Positions 1 to 6,429 are shown, counted from the first letter of the stretch. The stretch: DNA of 7,548 nt from Chloroflexota bacterium (GCA_013820865.1 JACDHU010000076.1:1-7548); one strand, 5' to 3'. Numbers and translations: made by a program. The notes: a model not told the origin generated them from the sequence alone.

Positions 1-276
1 CTCAAGCATGGCGTGCGTGCTCGGCTCGGCTCGGGGTGCGGCGCGGGTCATCGGCGCGGTGAGGATACGACATCGCGTCCATCGCGCCGCCCCCGGTGCA
101 ATGAGGCAGTCCGCGTACGTCGTCCGGCCGAGCGCAGCGCGGCGCGGATGTCCCGTCGGAGTCCACGCCATCCGCCCGATTCGGCGCGTTCGCAACGTGC
201 GGAGACTGTGCTCATCAGACGAAAGCGACGCCGATCCGGCCGTCGAATAAGCACTTCTTGGGAGGACGCACACACA
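1..276. other. Upstream stretch with no recognised gene
   Basis: No protein family is recognisable here in any frame. Open frames exist on both strands, but they translate to arginine-rich, low-complexity peptides typical of shadow frames in high-GC DNA, and their third-position GC is lower than in the real genes. A short TCGGC/TCGGG-type repetition lies near position 20. The end of this stretch carries the ribosome-binding site of the membrane protein that starts at 277. A promoter for that gene is expected here, but I see no convincing -35/-10 pair. Confidence 0.5.
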
Positions 277-708
277 ATGCCCCAGTTCATGCGCAGCCGC
301 ACCGCAGGTGCCCTGCTCACCACCGCCATCACCGGCCTGACCCTTGCGACGGCGTACATCCACCTTGGCCTCGGCGGCCTGCTGTTCACGCTCAACGGCC
401 TCGGCTTTGTCGGGCTTGCCGGGCTGATCGTGATCGGCGCGGTGGCTCCGTTCGCCCTGGTCGAGCGATTCAGCTGGTTCCCGCGCTTTGCGCTCGCCGG
501 ATACGCAGGCATGACCATCGCCGGCTACCTGGTGATGGGCCCGTACTTCACCCTCGGCTACATCGCCAAGGGCATCGAGGCCGCCATCATCGTCCTCCTC
601 GCCGTCGACGTGCTCCGCGTCTACGGCAGGCCCATGGGCTTCGTTCGCACCGCCCTCGCGTCCGTCGCCCCGATCCTGCCGGCGCGGCTCCGCCCCGAAG
701 CCGCCTGA
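277..708 (+). CDS. Small four-helix integral membrane protein
   Basis: The 143-aa product is almost entirely hydrophobic, with four probable transmembrane helices at about residues 9-30, 34-60, 68-90 and 93-112 and a short Arg/Pro-rich tail. The ATG at 277 is chosen because a strong GGGAGG Shine-Dalgarno lies at 260-265; the frame stays open upstream, but that extension is Arg-rich and implausible. A histidine (YIHLGLGG) sits at the end of helix 1, and helix 2 has an F-x-L-N-G-x-G pattern. I do not recognise the family with certainty. The next gene encodes a copper lipoprotein 61 nt downstream on the same strand, so a role in the same membrane or redox context is possible, but this is inference from position only. 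There is no sign of truncation. Confidence 0.8.
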   Translation: MPQFMRSRTAGALLTTAITGLTLATAYIHLGLGGLLFTLNGLGFVGLAGLIVIGAVAPFALVERFSWFPRFALAGYAGMTIAGYLVMGPYFTLGYIAKGIEAAIIVLLAVDVLRVYGRPMGFVRTALASVAPILPARLRPEAA

Positions 709-721
709 CGTCGTCCCATCT

Positions 722-746
722 GGCGGGTCGAACCTACCGGCCCGCC
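722..746 (+). terminator. GC-rich hairpin between membrane protein and cupredoxin genes
   Basis: A 9-bp stem pairs 722-730 (GGCGGGTCG) with 738-746 (CGGCCCGCC), including one G-T wobble, around a 7-nt loop. It begins 13 nt after the stop of the membrane protein and ends 23 nt before the cupredoxin start. No run of T follows, only TCCTT, so it may be a weak terminator, an attenuator or an mRNA-stabilising stem. The structure is visible; the function is inferred. Confidence 0.45.
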
Positions 747-769
747 TCCTTCATGGAGTCATTGAACCG

Positions 770-1144
770 ATGAAGCCGATCCGCCTCTGCCTCCTCGCGG
801 TCGCCATGGCCGCCGTGTTTGCCGCGTGCGGCAGCACCTCCGGGTCGACCGTCGACCCGACCGATGCCGACGCCACGGTCACCAGCGCCGACATGGCCTT
901 CGAGACCGAAACGATCACCGTGGCCGCCGACGAGGCGTTCACCGTGGCCCTCGTCAACCAGGACTCGATGCCGCACAACATTGCGATCTACGCCGATTCG
1001 TCGAAGTCGGAGAAGCTATTCGAAGGCGAGATGGTCACCGATGGCACGATCGCCTACGACATCGGAGCCCTCGAGGCTGGCGAGTACTTCTTCGACTGCT
1101 CGCTCCATCCCGAGATGACCGGAACCCTCATCGTCGAGGGCTGA
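770..1144 (+). CDS. Cupredoxin-domain (plastocyanin-like) lipoprotein
   Basis: This 124-aa protein has a lipoprotein signal peptide: a short basic start (MKPIR), a hydrophobic stretch, and a lipobox (VFAAC) with the acylated Cys at residue 20. It should be anchored outside the cytoplasmic membrane. After a Ser/Thr/Asp-rich linker, residues 36-124 form one cupredoxin domain. The type-1 copper ligands are visible: His69 (MPHN), Cys110, His113 and Met116 in the C-x2-H-x2-M pattern of CSLHPEM. The domain ends in TGTLIVEG, as plastocyanin-like proteins do. The expected role is single-electron transfer or copper binding at the cell surface; its redox partner is not visible. GGAG at 755-758 precedes the ATG by 11 nt. 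It lies just downstream of a small membrane protein and just upstream of a strong hairpin. Confidence 0.9.
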   Translation: MKPIRLCLLAVAMAAVFAACGSTSGSTVDPTDADATVTSADMAFETETITVAADEAFTVALVNQDSMPHNIAIYADSSKSEKLFEGEMVTDGTIAYDIGALEAGEYFFDCSLHPEMTGTLIVEG

Positions 1145-1158
1145 CCTTCCGTCGAGTC

Positions 1159-1190
1159 GAGCGCCCCGTCCGGCCCTGGGCGGGGCGCTC
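1159..1190 (+). terminator. Strong GC hairpin after cupredoxin gene
   Basis: A perfect 10-bp stem pairs 1159-1168 (GAGCGCCCCG) with 1181-1190 (CGGGGCGCTC). It can extend inward by four more pairs, two of them G-T wobbles, to a GCCC loop. It starts 15 nt after the cupredoxin stop codon. There is no T-tract, as is common for intrinsic-like terminators in high-GC bacteria. It may also shield the convergent response-regulator transcript, whose gene ends at 1488. Confidence 0.6.
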
Positions 1191-1373
1191 CGTGTGCCTC
1201 GGGCCGCGGATCGGCTCTGCGTTGGGTCGTATGCCGTTGTGGCGGTCATTAGACGCGAAAACGTGTCGCGAGCTGCCGGTTCTGAGCGTGGCCGAGCATG
1301 ATCTGGCCGCCATCTGCCGGCTATTGCGCACCGGCGCGGCGTATGACCCACCGCGCGTCGCCGCGGCGCCATA

Positions 1374-1417
1374 TACCGTCCACACGGGTATTAAGTACCG
1401 TCCACACGGGTATTAAG
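1374..1417. repeat. Two-copy 22-bp tandem repeat with internal dyad
   Basis: Positions 1374-1395 and 1396-1417 are identical over 22 bp and directly adjacent. Each unit begins TACCGTCC, continues ACACGGG and ends TATTAAG. Within each unit TACC (1374-1377; 1396-1399) mirrors GGTA (1387-1390; 1409-1412), giving an imperfect palindrome of about 17 bp. One turn is about 10.5 bp, so a 22-bp period places both dyads on the same face of the DNA, as in a two-site operator. The repeat lies about 70 bp beyond the 3' end of a response-regulator gene and far from any obvious promoter, so its role is unknown. Confidence 0.85.
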
Positions 1418-1474
1418 CACAACCGCACAACCCGCGACCCGGTCGACGCCGACCTTCACCCATGTCGCACAACC
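1417..1474. repeat. Short 8-bp repeats GCACAACC, three copies
   Basis: GCACAACC occurs at 1417-1424 and again immediately at 1425-1432, with a third copy at 1467-1474. The first copy shares its opening G with the end of the 22-bp tandem repeat, so two different tandem duplications abut. The third copy ends 14 nt before the end of the response-regulator gene. This could be replication slippage or a binding-site cluster; the sequence alone does not decide. Confidence 0.7.
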
Positions 1475-1487
1475 TCAGGAATAGCAG

Positions 1488-2135
1488 TTAGACCAGCTTG
1501 TGCTCCACGGCGTACAGTGCGGCCTGGGTTCGCGACGCGAGGCCCAGCTTGCCGAGGATGTTCGACACGTGGGTGCGGGCCGTTCGCTCGGTGATACCGA
1601 GCTCGTAGGCGATCTCCTTGTTCGCAGCTCCCTTGGCCAGTTGCGAGAGGACCTCCTTCTCGCGGGCCGTGAGCGGCTCGACCGGATCGGCGTCCTTGCG
1701 CGCGCGCATACGCTGGGCAAGAAGTCGCGACACCGCCGGATCCAGGTGGACGTCACCGTTGTAGGCGGCGCGGATGGCCTGCGCCACCTCCTCCGCCTCG
1801 GCATCCTTCAGCAGATAGCCCGATGCGCCCGCCTCCAGCGCGGACGTCACCTTCTCTTCCTCGATGAAGCTCGTGACGGCGACGATCTCGATCTCGGGAT
1901 GCGCCTGCTTGATGGCCGCGATCGCTTCGAGGCCCCCCATCTCGGGCATGAGCAGGTCCATCAGGATGACGTCGGGGGTCAGGCGATCAGCCGCGGCCAC
2001 GCCCTCGCGGCCGTTCTCTGCCTCGCCGACGACGTCGAAATCCTTCAGCAGCTCCAGGAACCCGCGTAATCCACGTCGCACAACAGCATGGTCATCGACC
2101 AGCAGCACACGGATCGGTCCCTCTTCGTCAGTCAC
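1488..2135 (-). CDS. LuxR/NarL-family response regulator (LiaR-like)
   Basis: The 215-aa protein has an N-terminal receiver domain (residues 8-122) and a C-terminal LuxR-type helix-turn-helix (about 152-215). Receiver residues are intact: acidic pair Asp14-Asp15, phospho-acceptor Asp60 (ILMDLLMP), Thr88 and Lys110 (YLLKD). The HTH shows the family signature LTAREKEVLxxLAxG, then NKEIAxELGITERTxxTHVSNIL. The TSF and GASGYLLKD segments resemble the LiaR/VraR branch, which answers envelope stress in Gram-positive bacteria; the signal here is unknown. The GTG start at 2135-2133 is chosen because AGGGGA lies 8 nt upstream on the minus strand; there is no in-frame ATG nearby. The usual partner, a HisKA_3-type kinase, is not in the window, and the kinase at 4537 is of a different type, so this regulator appears orphan here. 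It is divergent from the mgtE operon and could act on the shared gap. Confidence 0.93.
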   Translation of the reverse strand: MTDEEGPIRVLLVDDHAVVRRGLRGFLELLKDFDVVGEAENGREGVAAADRLTPDVILMDLLMPEMGGLEAIAAIKQAHPEIEIVAVTSFIEEEKVTSALEAGASGYLLKDAEAEEVAQAIRAAYNGDVHLDPAVSRLLAQRMRARKDADPVEPLTAREKEVLSQLAKGAANKEIAYELGITERTARTHVSNILGKLGLASRTQAALYAVEHKLV

Positions 2136-2163
2136 CGTCTCGGTCCCCTGCCTATCGGGTTGG

Positions 2164-2325
2164 TCATGGTGTGATGCATCGCCGGGGTGCGCGCGGGAAG
2201 TATGCACCAGCGCGAACACGCGCCTGCAACCGCGCCGCGCCGAACAGCGGGCCGCCGTAGTAGCGGTCACCGCGGACCTCGATCTCATCAGAGGCGAGTA
2301 TTCTGCCGAAGACCAACGACGTGCC
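2164..2325 (-). pseudogene. Probable remnant of a class III nucleotidyl cyclase domain
   Basis: On the minus strand, codons 2292 down to about 2220 read SDEIEVRGDRYYGG followed by PLFGAARLQA. This resembles the segment of class III adenylate/guanylate cyclase domains that reads roughly TGE-x-E-x-R-x-GDYxGP-x-x-N-R-x-ARL. In the core about 17 of 18 codons end in G or C, as real genes here do, while flanking codons in the same frame do not. The catalytic Asn of the N-x-x-x-R motif appears replaced by Phe, and the rest of the domain (metal-binding Asp motifs, upstream half) is absent. The frame stops at 2164-2166. I read this as a decayed fragment. It could instead be a chance match in high-GC DNA; the alignment is from memory and was not computed. 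Confidence 0.38.
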
Positions 2326-2375
2326 GATCCGGCGGCGATCCGACAGATGGCTGCTGCGCCGCGACGATCCACACC

Positions 2376-2380
2376 GGAGG
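2376..2380 (+). promoter_or_regulatory. Strong Shine-Dalgarno of the operon's first ORF
   Basis: GGAGG, followed by AATCC, sits 5 nt before the ATG at 2386. It is one of the best ribosome-binding sites in the window and is the main reason to treat the 51-codon ORF as translated rather than as debris. Confidence 0.75.
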
Positions 2381-2385
2381 AATCC

Positions 2386-2541
2386 ATGCACCTCATCCTC
2401 ATCGGCATCGACGGATTCTTCGCATCGTGGCGTCTGCTGGACGATGGAGCCTGGGTGTTGGCGACCGTCAACCTGGCGGGTTCGATTGTGCTCGGTCTTG
2501 TCGCCCTCATGGCGGGCATCGCCCTCGGGAGGTGGCTGTGA
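2386..2541 (+). CDS. 51-aa membrane peptide resembling the C-terminal helix of CrcB/FluC
   Basis: A short ORF with a strong Shine-Dalgarno ends in a GTGA overlap with mgtE. The peptide has a polar middle (residues 14-22, SWRLLDDGA) and one long hydrophobic helix (about 23-48) ending in ALGRWL. The order RLLDDGAW, then VNLAGS, then ALGR resembles the last part of CrcB/FluC fluoride channels, where TM3 exits into an LLxEG loop and TM4 follows. Those channels are about 125 aa with four helices; here TM1-TM3, the pore asparagine region and the TTFSTFS motif are missing. Upstream DNA shows no rest of the channel and no fluoride riboswitch that I can recognise. It may be a decayed crcB whose tail kept a start, a repurposed small membrane protein, or a leader coupling mgtE translation. 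The ORF itself is more certain than its origin. Confidence 0.6.
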   Translation: MHLILIGIDGFFASWRLLDDGAWVLATVNLAGSIVLGLVALMAGIALGRWL

Positions 2542-3905
2542 CCCGCCCGACCCTGACCGGTACACCCGATGCGGTTCCGACCGTCGAACTCGACGACCTG
2601 ATCGATGGCGGTGACCTCCAGCTGATCGACCGGTGGCTGGCGCAGGCCGGCGAGGTCCAGATCGCGGACGACCTCGCTCGGCTTCCTCGCGAACAGCGCG
2701 CCGTCGCGTTCCGGCTGCTCGGCAAGGATCGCGCGCTCGAGGTCTTCGAGTTGCTCGATCCATCGGTTCAGCAGGAGCTCCTCGAGGGCCTGCGCGACAC
2801 GAACGTGCAGCAACTGTTCGATGGCCTTGATCCGGACGACCGCGCTCGCCTGACCGAGGAGATGCCGGCCAAGGTCGCGATGCGGCTGCTGGCGGGCCTC
2901 TCGCCCGCCGAACGGCAGCTGACCTCGACGCTGCTGGGATATCCGGAGGACTCCGCCGGGCGCCTCATGTCGCCGGAGGTCGCCAGTTTGCGAGCGACGA
3001 TGACGGTGGCGGAGGCGCTCGACCGGCTGCGTCGAATCGGTGCCTCGGCGGAGACGATCTACGCCTTGCCCGTGACCGATGACCGACGCCGGCTGGTCGG
3101 CGTCCTCGGGCTGCGCGATCTCGTCCTGGCCGATGCACCGACGCAGATCAGCGAGCTCATGGACACCGACGTCATCTCGGCGCGCGTCGACAGCGACCAG
3201 GAAGAGGTCGCGCGCATGATGCGCGAAGCCGACCTGCTGGCCCTGCCGATCGTCGACACCGAGGACCGGCTGGTCGGCGTCGTCACCGTCGACGACGCGA
3301 TGGAGGTCCTCGAGGAGGAGGACACCGAGGACATCGCTCGCGCGGCCGGGGCCGAGCCGCTCGGTCGCCCGTACCTGGCGACCTCGGTCGTGCAGCTGGC
3401 GCGCAGCCGAGTGATCTGGCTCATCGTCTTCATCGCGGCGGGCGCAGTCACCGTCAACGTGATGGCGGCGTTCGAAACGACGCTCGAGGCCGCCGTCACC
3501 CTCGCCCTGTTCATCCCGCTCGTCATCGGCACCGCGGGAAACACGGGCGCGCAATCGGCAACCACGATCACCCGGGCCATGGCGGTCGGCGAAGTGCGCC
3601 TCTCGGACCTTACCCCGGTCGTTGGCCGGGAAGGGACGACCGGGCTCCTGCTGGGCGCCATCCTGGGGGCCATCGCATTCGGACCGATCGCGGTGCTCAT
3701 CGGAACACCCATCGCCGCGGTCGTGTCCATCACGCTCGTCGCGGCTTGCACGCTCGCGTCGCTCATCGGCTCGGCGCTGCCGTTGGCAGCGAAACGCCTG
3801 GGCGTGGATCCGGCAGTCATGAGCGTGCCGCTGATCACGGCCCTGATCGATGCCTCCGGGCTGCTCATCTACTTCATCGTCGCGGGCCTGGTGCTCCGGT
3901 TGTGA
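2538..3905 (+). CDS. mgtE: Magnesium transporter MgtE
   Basis: This is a 455-aa member of the MgtE Mg2+ channel family, full length for the family. Residues ~15-140 are the helical N domain, which folds over the channel when Mg2+ is plentiful. Two CBS domains follow (about 144-200 and 205-262, each with an LVGVxxxxD-type strand), then an acidic Glu/Asp-rich plug-helix region (about 258-272). Five membrane helices occupy about 290-455. The signature GTAGNTGAQ (331-339) and the Asp438 motif (ALIDASGLLIYF), which lines the Mg2+ pore in characterised members, are present. The GTG at 2538 is preferred: GGGAGG at 2527-2532 lies 5 nt upstream and the start overlaps the preceding stop as GTGA. A second in-frame GTG at 2532 is possible but would overlap the Shine-Dalgarno. 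The protein should act in the cytoplasmic membrane, gated by cytosolic Mg2+. Its stop overlaps the tag start, again as GTGA. Confidence 0.96.
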   Translation: MTRPTLTGTPDAVPTVELDDLIDGGDLQLIDRWLAQAGEVQIADDLARLPREQRAVAFRLLGKDRALEVFELLDPSVQQELLEGLRDTNVQQLFDGLDPDDRARLTEEMPAKVAMRLLAGLSPAERQLTSTLLGYPEDSAGRLMSPEVASLRATMTVAEALDRLRRIGASAETIYALPVTDDRRRLVGVLGLRDLVLADAPTQISELMDTDVISARVDSDQEEVARMMREADLLALPIVDTEDRLVGVVTVDDAMEVLEEEDTEDIARAAGAEPLGRPYLATSVVQLARSRVIWLIVFIAAGAVTVNVMAAFETTLEAAVTLALFIPLVIGTAGNTGAQSATTITRAMAVGEVRLSDLTPVVGREGTTGLLLGAILGAIAFGPIAVLIGTPIAAVVSITLVAACTLASLIGSALPLAAKRLGVDPAVMSVPLITALIDASGLLIYFIVAGLVLRL

Positions 3906-4540
3906 CGATTTGCGTCCGCCGGTCGACGCAGCGCTGCGCGTGGGCCGGGACCGATCCGCTCTACGTCGCGTACCACGACCGCGAATGGGGCGTGCCCATG
4001 CGCGATCCGCATCGGCTCTTCGAGCTGCTCTGCCTGGAGGGAGCGCAGGCCGGGCTGGCCTGGATCACCATCCTGCGCAAGCGTGAAGGCTATCGCGCTG
4101 CCTTCGACGGCTTCGACCCTGAAAAGGTGGCGGCCTATACCGATGCCGACCGCGAACGGCTCATGGCCGATGCGCGCATCGTCCGCAACCGGGCCAAGAT
4201 CGGGGCCATCATCGGCAATGCGCGCGCACTTCTCGCCATCGACGGCGTCAGCGAGCACATCTGGTCCTTCGTTGACGGAGCGCCGATCCAGAACCGATGG
4301 CGTTCGATGCACGACGTCCCGGCGCAGAGCGATCGTTCCGTCGCCATGTCGCGCGACCTTCATGGCCGCGGCTTTCGATTCGTGGGGCCGGTCATCTGCT
4401 ACGCCTTCATGCAATCAGCCGGGCTCGTGGACGATCACGTCGTGAGCTGTTTCCGCCACGGCCTCGCCGAGCGACGCTTGCTCGCTGGCACGCGGCGTGC
4501 TGGCGTAAGCCGCATTCACGTGCCCGAGTCGCATCGTTGA
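3902..4540 (+). CDS. tag: DNA-3-methyladenine glycosylase I
   Basis: The 212-aa protein closely matches the Tag family, helix-hairpin-helix glycosylases that excise 3-methyladenine (and weakly 3-methylguanine) as the first step of base excision repair. Visible markers are the N-terminal RCAW (Cys12), AYHDREWGVP (His25), LCLEGAQAGLAW (Glu46, Trp54, the base-binding pocket), a KIGAIIGNARA segment, FVGPVICYAFMQ, and the C-terminal DHVVSC (His179, Cys183). Cys12, His25, His179 and Cys183 correspond to the structural zinc site of E. coli Tag. The protein is about 25 residues longer than the 187-aa E. coli enzyme, with eight extra residues before RCAW and a basic tail after the zinc site. The GTG start overlaps the mgtE stop and lacks a clear Shine-Dalgarno, so translation is probably coupled. 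Co-transcription of a repair enzyme between an ion channel and a kinase is unusual. Confidence 0.95.
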   Translation: MTICVRRSTQRCAWAGTDPLYVAYHDREWGVPMRDPHRLFELLCLEGAQAGLAWITILRKREGYRAAFDGFDPEKVAAYTDADRERLMADARIVRNRAKIGAIIGNARALLAIDGVSEHIWSFVDGAPIQNRWRSMHDVPAQSDRSVAMSRDLHGRGFRFVGPVICYAFMQSAGLVDDHVVSCFRHGLAERRLLAGTRRAGVSRIHVPESHR

Positions 4541-6429
4541 CCGCTCTCGAGCTCATCAGCCTCATCAATCAGGTCCTGTTCATCGGCCTATTCGTGGTCG
4601 TGCTTCGCCGTGCGTTGCGTGATCGCACCGCGATGAGTTTCAACGCTGCCCTCCTGTTCGGCGCCATCGCCGGCACAGTGGTGCTCGCCCGTGTGGCCGA
4701 CTGGCTCGGCGTCAGTGGGCAGGCCGGTGTCACCGCGGTCACGCTCATCCTGCTCACCGCGGCTCCATTCGCCATGCTCCGCCTGGTCGATGATTTCAGT
4801 GGCACGCCGCGCTGGGTCCAGATCGCCGGCGGTGCCGCCTTCGTCGGCGTGAGCGTGCTCGCGACCCTTGGCTTCGAGCGCATGGAGCAGCTCGTTGAGA
4901 TCATCATCATCGTCTTTTTCGTCGCCGTGGGCGGCTTCGCGGCGTACGCATTCGCGCGCGAGAGCCGGCGCAGCCGAGGGATCACGCGACGCCGAATGAT
5001 GGCCGTTTCGATCGGCGCGGGGCTCTTCATCGCGGCGGTGGTGCTCGTGCTGTTGGCGGCTCTCTTGCCTGTCCCGGCCCCTGGCCTGGGCATCGTGGGA
5101 CAGGTGCTGGCCCTGACGGCGGTGACCGCCTTCTACTTTGGCTTCGTTCCGCCGACATGGATGCGTCGAGCATGGCGCGAGCCGGACCTGCGGGGCTTCC
5201 TCGAGCGATCGATTCACCTCACCAGCGTTCCCGATGACCGAGCGGCCATCCTGGAGCTTCAGGGCGCCGTGGCGAACGCCTTCGGAGCGTCAGGCGCTGC
5301 AGTTGGCATTGCCAACGCAGATGGCACCGTGCTTCGATACGCCGACGCGGGGGAATGGGTCGAGTTTCCCGCCGACGCGTTCATCGCGGGCCGGGCGTTC
5401 CAGCAGCAGCGCCGTGTCGTGGCAATCGACGCGGCCACGACCGATCCCGACAATGCCGACACATACGCGGCCTCCAATGCTCAGACGGTGATCTCGGCAC
5501 CGATCACCACGGACGATCGGCGCATCGGCGTGTTGAGCATCTTCGCCGAGCGCGCGCCGGTCTTCATCGAGGACGACCTGTGGCTGCTGGAGCTGCTGGC
5601 CGACCAGACGGCCGTGCTGCTCGAGGCGCGCACGCTCACCGCCCATGCGTCAGAGCTCCGTGCCCGCGAGGACGCCGCATACCTCAAAGAGGAGTTCCTC
5701 TCAGCCGCGGCCCACGACCTGCGCACGCCGCTCACCGTTGTCCTCGGCCAGGCCGAGCTGATGGAGCGGCGACTGGCTCGCGATCCCTACGCGCCCGTCG
5801 ATCCCGCCGGAGTGGCGCGCATGGTGCGGGAGGCGCGACGCCTCCGCGATCTCGTCACCGAGCTCCTTGACGCTCAGCGCCTTGAGCAGGGGCAGATCCT
5901 CATGGATCGCGTTCCGGACGACCTGTGCGCCATCGTCGAGGTTGTTCGAGCCAGGCATGGCGAACGCGGAATCACCATTCCATTGACGCGGCCAGATGAG
6001 CCGCTCGTCGGCCTGGTCGATCGGCCGAGAATGGAGCAGGTCCTTGAGAACCTGATCGACAATGCGATGAAGTATGGCGAGCAGCCACCGCGGCTCGAGA
6101 TCGGCGCAACCGGTGACGAAGTGCGCATCGCCGTCATCGACAGGGGGGTCGGAATCCCCGAGGAAGAGCGCGATCGCATCTTTGAGCGCTTCTTCCGCGC
6201 GTCGAATGTCCAGAGCGTCACCGACACCGGGCTCGGCCTGGGGCTTCATATCTGCCGGCGCATCGTGGCGGAGCACGGCGGGCGAATCTGGCACGAGCCG
6301 ACGCCCGAGGGTGGCAGCACCTTCGTGGTCGCCCTGAAACTGGAAATACCACTGATTCCGGCCCCCGACGCCGACTCGGTGCCGGCATGGCCGTCCGCAT
6401 CCGGCGCGGGTTCGCTCGTCGATGCCTGA
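4537..6429 (+). CDS. 7TM-GAF sensor histidine kinase
   Basis: This 630-aa kinase starts with seven predicted membrane helices (about residues 4-25, 35-57, 63-84, 94-113, 119-140, 154-178 and 185-206). A GAF-type sensory domain follows (about 215-370), then a coiled linker, a HisKA domain with the phospho-acceptor His393 (AAAHDLRTPLT), and a HATPase_c domain: N box ENLIDNAMKYG (Asn505, Asn509), G1 box DRGVGI (from Asp535), F box FERFFR, and G2 box GLGLGLHI (from Gly565). All catalytic boxes are intact. A Pro/Ala-rich tail of about 25 residues ends the protein. The TTG at 4537 is preferred because it overlaps the tag stop as TTGA; the next in-frame ATG (4633) would remove the first helix. The ligand is unknown: the membrane block could be the sensor and GAF a second input. 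The receiver gene that follows overlaps by 8 nt and is the likely partner. Confidence 0.93.
   Translation: MTALELISLINQVLFIGLFVVVLRRALRDRTAMSFNAALLFGAIAGTVVLARVADWLGVSGQAGVTAVTLILLTAAPFAMLRLVDDFSGTPRWVQIAGGAAFVGVSVLATLGFERMEQLVEIIIIVFFVAVGGFAAYAFARESRRSRGITRRRMMAVSIGAGLFIAAVVLVLLAALLPVPAPGLGIVGQVLALTAVTAFYFGFVPPTWMRRAWREPDLRGFLERSIHLTSVPDDRAAILELQGAVANAFGASGAAVGIANADGTVLRYADAGEWVEFPADAFIAGRAFQQQRRVVAIDAATTDPDNADTYAASNAQTVISAPITTDDRRIGVLSIFAERAPVFIEDDLWLLELLADQTAVLLEARTLTAHASELRAREDAAYLKEEFLSAAAHDLRTPLTVVLGQAELMERRLARDPYAPVDPAGVARMVREARRLRDLVTELLDAQRLEQGQILMDRVPDDLCAIVEVVRARHGERGITIPLTRPDEPLVGLVDRPRMEQVLENLIDNAMKYGEQPPRLEIGATGDEVRIAVIDRGVGIPEEERDRIFERFFRASNVQSVTDTGLGLGLHICRRIVAEHGGRIWHEPTPEGGSTFVVALKLEIPLIPAPDADSVPAWPSASGAGSLVDA

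Larger units (their letters stand above)
1191..1487. other. Gene-free convergent intergenic region
   Basis: This stretch lies between the 3' ends of the cupredoxin gene (plus) and the response-regulator gene (minus). No frame gives a recognisable protein, and no tRNA-like fold was seen. Short inverted repeats occur: CGCGA (1254-1258) with TCGCG (1266-1270), and GGTCG (1441-1445) with CGACC (1450-1454). The second could form a weak terminator for the minus-strand gene. The right half is locally less GC-rich and holds the tandem repeats described separately. Confidence 0.5.

Noticed and set aside
13..276. N-terminal extension of the first membrane protein to position 13
   Set aside because: The added 88 residues are Arg/Ser-rich without family resemblance, and GGGAGG is correctly placed for the ATG at 277.
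1128..1385. 85-codon minus-strand frame in the convergent intergenic region
   Set aside because: No family resemblance, no Shine-Dalgarno, and it runs across the terminator hairpin into the cupredoxin gene.
1374..1474. Possible CRISPR or MITE end
   Set aside because: There are only two adjacent units with no spacers, and no terminal inverted repeats or target-site duplication around the cluster.
2132..2167. A 11-aa minus-strand mini-ORF (ATG 2167-2165) whose stop overlaps the response-regulator GTG
   Set aside because: The GTGA overlap is tempting as a leader peptide, but there is no Shine-Dalgarno before its ATG and the regulator has its own good one. Too short to separate from chance.
2136..2385. 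Fluoride riboswitch ahead of the CrcB-like ORF
   Set aside because: GC stems such as GCGGCG (2332-2337) with CGCCGC (2357-2362) exist, but I could not line up the conserved fluoride aptamer core, so no call is made. A covariance-model search (RF01734) would settle it.
2187..2537. N-terminal extension of MgtE to an ATG at 2187
   Set aside because: The extension is Arg/His-rich and overlaps the SD-led 51-aa ORF; the GTG at 2538 has a good ribosome-binding site and gives the normal family length.
1488..3554. A 688-codon open frame on the minus strand running through the mgtE region
   Set aside because: Only the last 215 codons are a real protein (the response regulator). The rest is antisense to mgtE, Arg/Asp/Gln-rich, and matches nothing; stop-free antisense frames are expected in high-GC genes.
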